Part shown: in pieces, positions 61,920-64,000 of the stretch
Numbering within the stretch: position 1 is the first letter of the stretch
How the letters are laid out: every line of letters begins with the position of its first letter
Source of the DNA: Bradyrhizobium sp. CCGUVB1N3
GTDB lineage: Bacteria > Pseudomonadota > Alphaproteobacteria > Rhizobiales > Xanthobacteraceae
Assembly (NCBI RefSeq): GCF_024199925.1
Contig: NZ_JANADR010000001.1
Coordinates: forward strand, 2,170,001-2,234,000
Direction: 5' to 3'
DNA length: 64,000 nt
Made by a program: the position numbers and the translations under genes
Notes under the pieces: generated by a model
What the model saw: only the letters and a program-made list of their open reading frames with translations
Databases searched by the model: none
What the model was told of the DNA's origin: nothing

Positions 61920-62943
61920 CGACGGGCCCGGCGCGGGCGAACGCGACGCGATAGGTGACGATGGAGACGACCCAGGCGAGCACGAACAGCGCGATCACCG
62001 CGAAGCCGAAATTGGCGAGTGAACCGTTGAGGCTTTCGATCAACGTCCACAGCGCGCCGTCGAGGCCAAAACGCTGGCCGATCAGGCCGAGCGCCTCGAC
62101 GCCCCCGATGAACAGCGCGACCACCACGGAGGCACCGGTGATGGTGAGGTTGTACCAGAGCTTGCGCAGGGGATCGACGAAGGCCCAGCGATAGGCGCTC
62201 ACCATCAGCGTCGAATCGGCCGTGTCGACCAGTGCCATGCCGGTGGCGAACAGTGCGGGAAACACCAGCACCTCGGACAGCGAGGCGCCGCGCGCGGCTT
62301 CCGTCGCGGAGATGCTGAGCAAACCGACCTCGGTCGCGGTGTCGAAGCCGAGCCCGAACAGGAAGCCGAGCGGATACATGTGCCATGATTTCGAGACCAT
62401 GCGAAACATCGGCGCGAGCAGCCGCGCCAGGAGGCCACGGCCGGCCAGCAGCGCCTCAATGCCTTCTGCATCATGGGTGCCATGGGCGCGCACCGCGCGC
62501 AGCGTCCGCCACAGGCCGACGAAGATCGCAAGATTAAGCACGGCGATCAGCAGCAGGAAGAGCGCGGACACCGAGGTGCCGATCACGCCGCCGACGGTCT
62601 TGAGCAGGCTGTCGCCGCCGAGCCTCACGACGCCAAGGCAGAGCAGCAGCGTGGCAACGACGACCACCGTGGAATGGCCGAGCGCAAAATAGAGGCCGGC
62701 GCTTTTCGGCGCATCGCCCGCGTGCATCAGCTTGCGCACGACGTTGTCGATCGCCGCGATGTGATCGGCATCCACGGCGTGGCGCAGGCCGAACACCCAG
62801 GCGAGCAGCGCGGTCGCCATGATCGCGGGCCGGTCGGCGAACAGCGCGAAGGCCCAAGCCCATGCGGCGATATTGGCGAGGATAAGTCCCGCGAACAGCA
62901 GCAGGGTGCCGGATTTGCCCCCCTGCCCAGACCCCTTCGTCAC
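61900..62943 (-). CDS. Nickel/cobalt permease (NiCoT, HoxN/HupN/NixA family)
   Basis: This is a 347-residue inner-membrane transporter with eight spans. The metal-binding signature in span 2 is FGLRHAVDADHIAAIDNVVR; other family motifs are YFALGHSTVVV, LGFLFGLGFDTATEVGLLSI and LFATGMALVDTADSTLMVSA. GTG start at 62943 with GGAG-type bases ahead. The exact NikR operator 28 bases upstream makes nickel the likely substrate. Nickel is needed for hydrogenase and urease; neither is in the window. Confidence 0.95.
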   Translation of the reverse strand: MTKGSGQGGKSGTLLLFAGLILANIAAWAWAFALFADRPAIMATALLAWVFGLRHAVDADHIAAIDNVVRKLMHAGDAPKSAGLYFALGHSTVVVVATLLLCLGVVRLGGDSLLKTVGGVIGTSVSALFLLLIAVLNLAIFVGLWRTLRAVRAHGTHDAEGIEALLAGRGLLARLLAPMFRMVSKSWHMYPLGFLFGLGFDTATEVGLLSISATEAARGASLSEVLVFPALFATGMALVDTADSTLMVSAYRWAFVDPLRKLWYNLTITGASVVVALFIGGVEALGLIGQRFGLDGALWTLIESLNGSLANFGFAVIALFVLAWVVSIVTYRVAFARAGPVDAVEVA

Positions 62944-62970
62944 GCGACCCGCTCCGTCCTGCCGTACCCC

Positions 62971-63000
62971 GGTATGATCTTTCTATCGAACTATCATACC
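62971..63000 (-). promoter_or_regulatory. NikR-type operator
   Basis: GGTATGAT (62971-62978) and ATCATACC (62993-63000) are a perfect dyad. Its core GTATGA-N16-TCATAC is identical to the known E. coli NikR operator. It lies 28 bases upstream of the NiCoT start, where a bound nickel-loaded repressor would block transcription of permease and receptor. Confidence 0.88.
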
Positions 63001-63011
63001 CGGGGGCAAGC

Positions 63012-64000
63012 CTAGATATTGCTCTCAAACGCGTCCCGCTGGGCTGGCGTCAGATGCAGGCCATGCTTGGTGCGACGATCCAGGAAGTCGGCCGGACTTT
63101 TGGCCCATTCTTTTTCGCGCAAATACGCGGCTTCGCGTTCATAGAAGTCGCCGCCGAAATGACGCCCGAGATCGGCGGAGATGCGGGCCGAGCCCAACAG
63201 CTCACGCGCGCGCGTCCCGTAAAGGCGCGCATAGTGATGGATCAGCTTGCGCGGAAGGTCGGGATAATCGCGCGCGAGGTTGACGACGAAACTATCGAAG
63301 GGACCGCCGATGTCGCCGCCCGGCAGCGGCGCTCCCGCTGTCCATGCCGGCGACATTTTTGGAAACCAGGCCTCCAGACGCCCGAGCGCATGCTCGGCGA
63401 GCCGGCGATAGGTCGTGATCTTGCCCCCGAAGATCGACAGCAGCGGCGGCGTGTCGGGCGTGCCGTGAACCTCGAAAACATAGTCGCGCGTCACCGCGGA
63501 CGGATTGTCCGCGTTGTCGTCGTAGAGCGGCCGTACGCCGGAGAAGGCATGGACCACTTCGCTTGCGCGCGGCGGAGCCCGGAAGTAGCGGCTCAGGACC
63601 TTGAGCAGATAGTCGATCTCGCCGTCGTCGATCGCGACGTCCTCGGCGCGGCCGTCGTAGGGAATGTCCGTGGTGCCGATCAGCGCGAGATCGTCCTCAT
63701 AGGGATTGACGAAGATGACGCGGCGATCCTCGTTCTGAAGCAGGTAGGCCTGCGGCCCGCTCCAGAATTTCGGCACCACCACATGGCTCCCCTTGACCAG
63801 CCGGACATTGTGCGACGAGTTCAGGCCGGCGACGCCCTGCACGACGTCCTGCACCCAGGGACCTGCCGCATTGACGAGCGCACGCGCGCGAACGAACTCC
63901 GGGCCGCCGTCCTCGCCCTGCATCTCCAGACGCCAGGCGTCCCCTTCCCGGCGCGCGCTCACCGCGCGGGTGCGCGGCAGGATTTTGGCGCCGCTCTGCG
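63012..64000 (-). CDS. glpD: Glycerol-3-phosphate dehydrogenase, C-terminal part (runs off window)
   Basis: About 330 C-terminal residues of the FAD-dependent enzyme that oxidises glycerol 3-phosphate at the membrane. Seen: ARALVNAAGPWVQDVVQGVA, HNVRLVKGSHVVVPKFW, VIFVNPYEDDLALIGTTDIP, VVHAFSGVRPLYDDNADNPS, LLSIFGGKITTYRRLAEHAL and the C-terminal helical domain to AQRDAFESNI. The frame continues to the edge (QSGAKILPRTRAV), so the N-terminal FAD loop is outside. It ends 12 bases before the NikR site and belongs to a different unit. Confidence 0.94.
   Translation of the reverse strand, partial: QSGAKILPRTRAVSARREGDAWRLEMQGEDGGPEFVRARALVNAAGPWVQDVVQGVAGLNSSHNVRLVKGSHVVVPKFWSGPQAYLLQNEDRRVIFVNPYEDDLALIGTTDIPYDGRAEDVAIDDGEIDYLLKVLSRYFRAPPRASEVVHAFSGVRPLYDDNADNPSAVTRDYVFEVHGTPDTPPLLSIFGGKITTYRRLAEHALGRLEAWFPKMSPAWTAGAPLPGGDIGGPFDSFVVNLARDYPDLPRKLIHHYARLYGTRARELLGSARISADLGRHFGGDFYEREAAYLREKEWAKSPADFLDRRTKHGLHLTPAQRDAFESNI

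Noticed and set aside
59640..61958. 772-residue plus-strand open frame
   Set aside because: Exact antisense shadow of the TonB-dependent receptor, which has clear plug and barrel motifs; the plus-frame protein is His/Arg-rich with no domain.

Overview
The window looks like a chromosomal segment of a GC-rich alphaproteobacterium of the Bradyrhizobium type. This is inferred from the tRNA-Trp-secE-nusG-rplK order, the many acyl-CoA, CoA-transferase and BKACE genes, the intergenic repeat families and the FixK-type promoter elements; no 16S gene is present to confirm it.

Region 1 (1-1.5 kb) is the start of the ribosomal/transcription cluster: partial rplK, nusG, secE and a tRNA-Trp with encoded CCA, all on the minus strand. 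Region 2 (1.6-11.6 kb) is catabolic: a serine hydrolase, two short-chain dehydrogenases, a histidine phosphatase, an ArgE-type deacetylase, a GIY-YIG protein, then a phosphotransferase/acyl-CoA dehydrogenase pair with a divergent TetR regulator and a RidA protein. Its gaps are full of hairpin repeats. Region 3 (11.7-25.5 kb) holds an autotransporter with an abnormal C-terminus, two BKACE (DUF849) enzymes with a class III CoA-transferase and two MFS transporters, and an acidic low-complexity protein. It also holds an NrtR-like regulator facing an SPFH-NAD-kinase-like operon across two palindromic operators.

Region 4 (25.5-59.6 kb) is the most striking part. Nine exact TTGA-N6-TCAA (FNR/FixK-type) boxes lie about 60-110 bp upstream of start codons, and the region encodes a FixK-like Crp/Fnr protein, a FixJ-like response regulator, a single-domain response regulator and two large sensor kinases. 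The predicted target genes are a DUF3300-DUF2950-secreted protein operon, an HlyD efflux pair, PPK2, a Gly-rich exported protein, a SulP transporter, a phasin, a 3-oxoacid CoA-transferase, a DUF3141(PHA synthase-like)-pta-ackA-fabI operon, a GNAT and an AI-2E transporter. I read this as an oxygen-limitation island joining polyphosphate, PHA/ketone-body and acetate metabolism with envelope functions. Between 43.4 and 45.8 kb a VIT-type membrane protein and a TorF-like porin sit between repeats and gene debris and look like a later insertion.

Region 5 (59.6-64 kb) is a nickel uptake unit (NiCoT permease plus TonB-dependent receptor) behind an exact NikR-type operator, followed by the 3' part of glpD running off the window.
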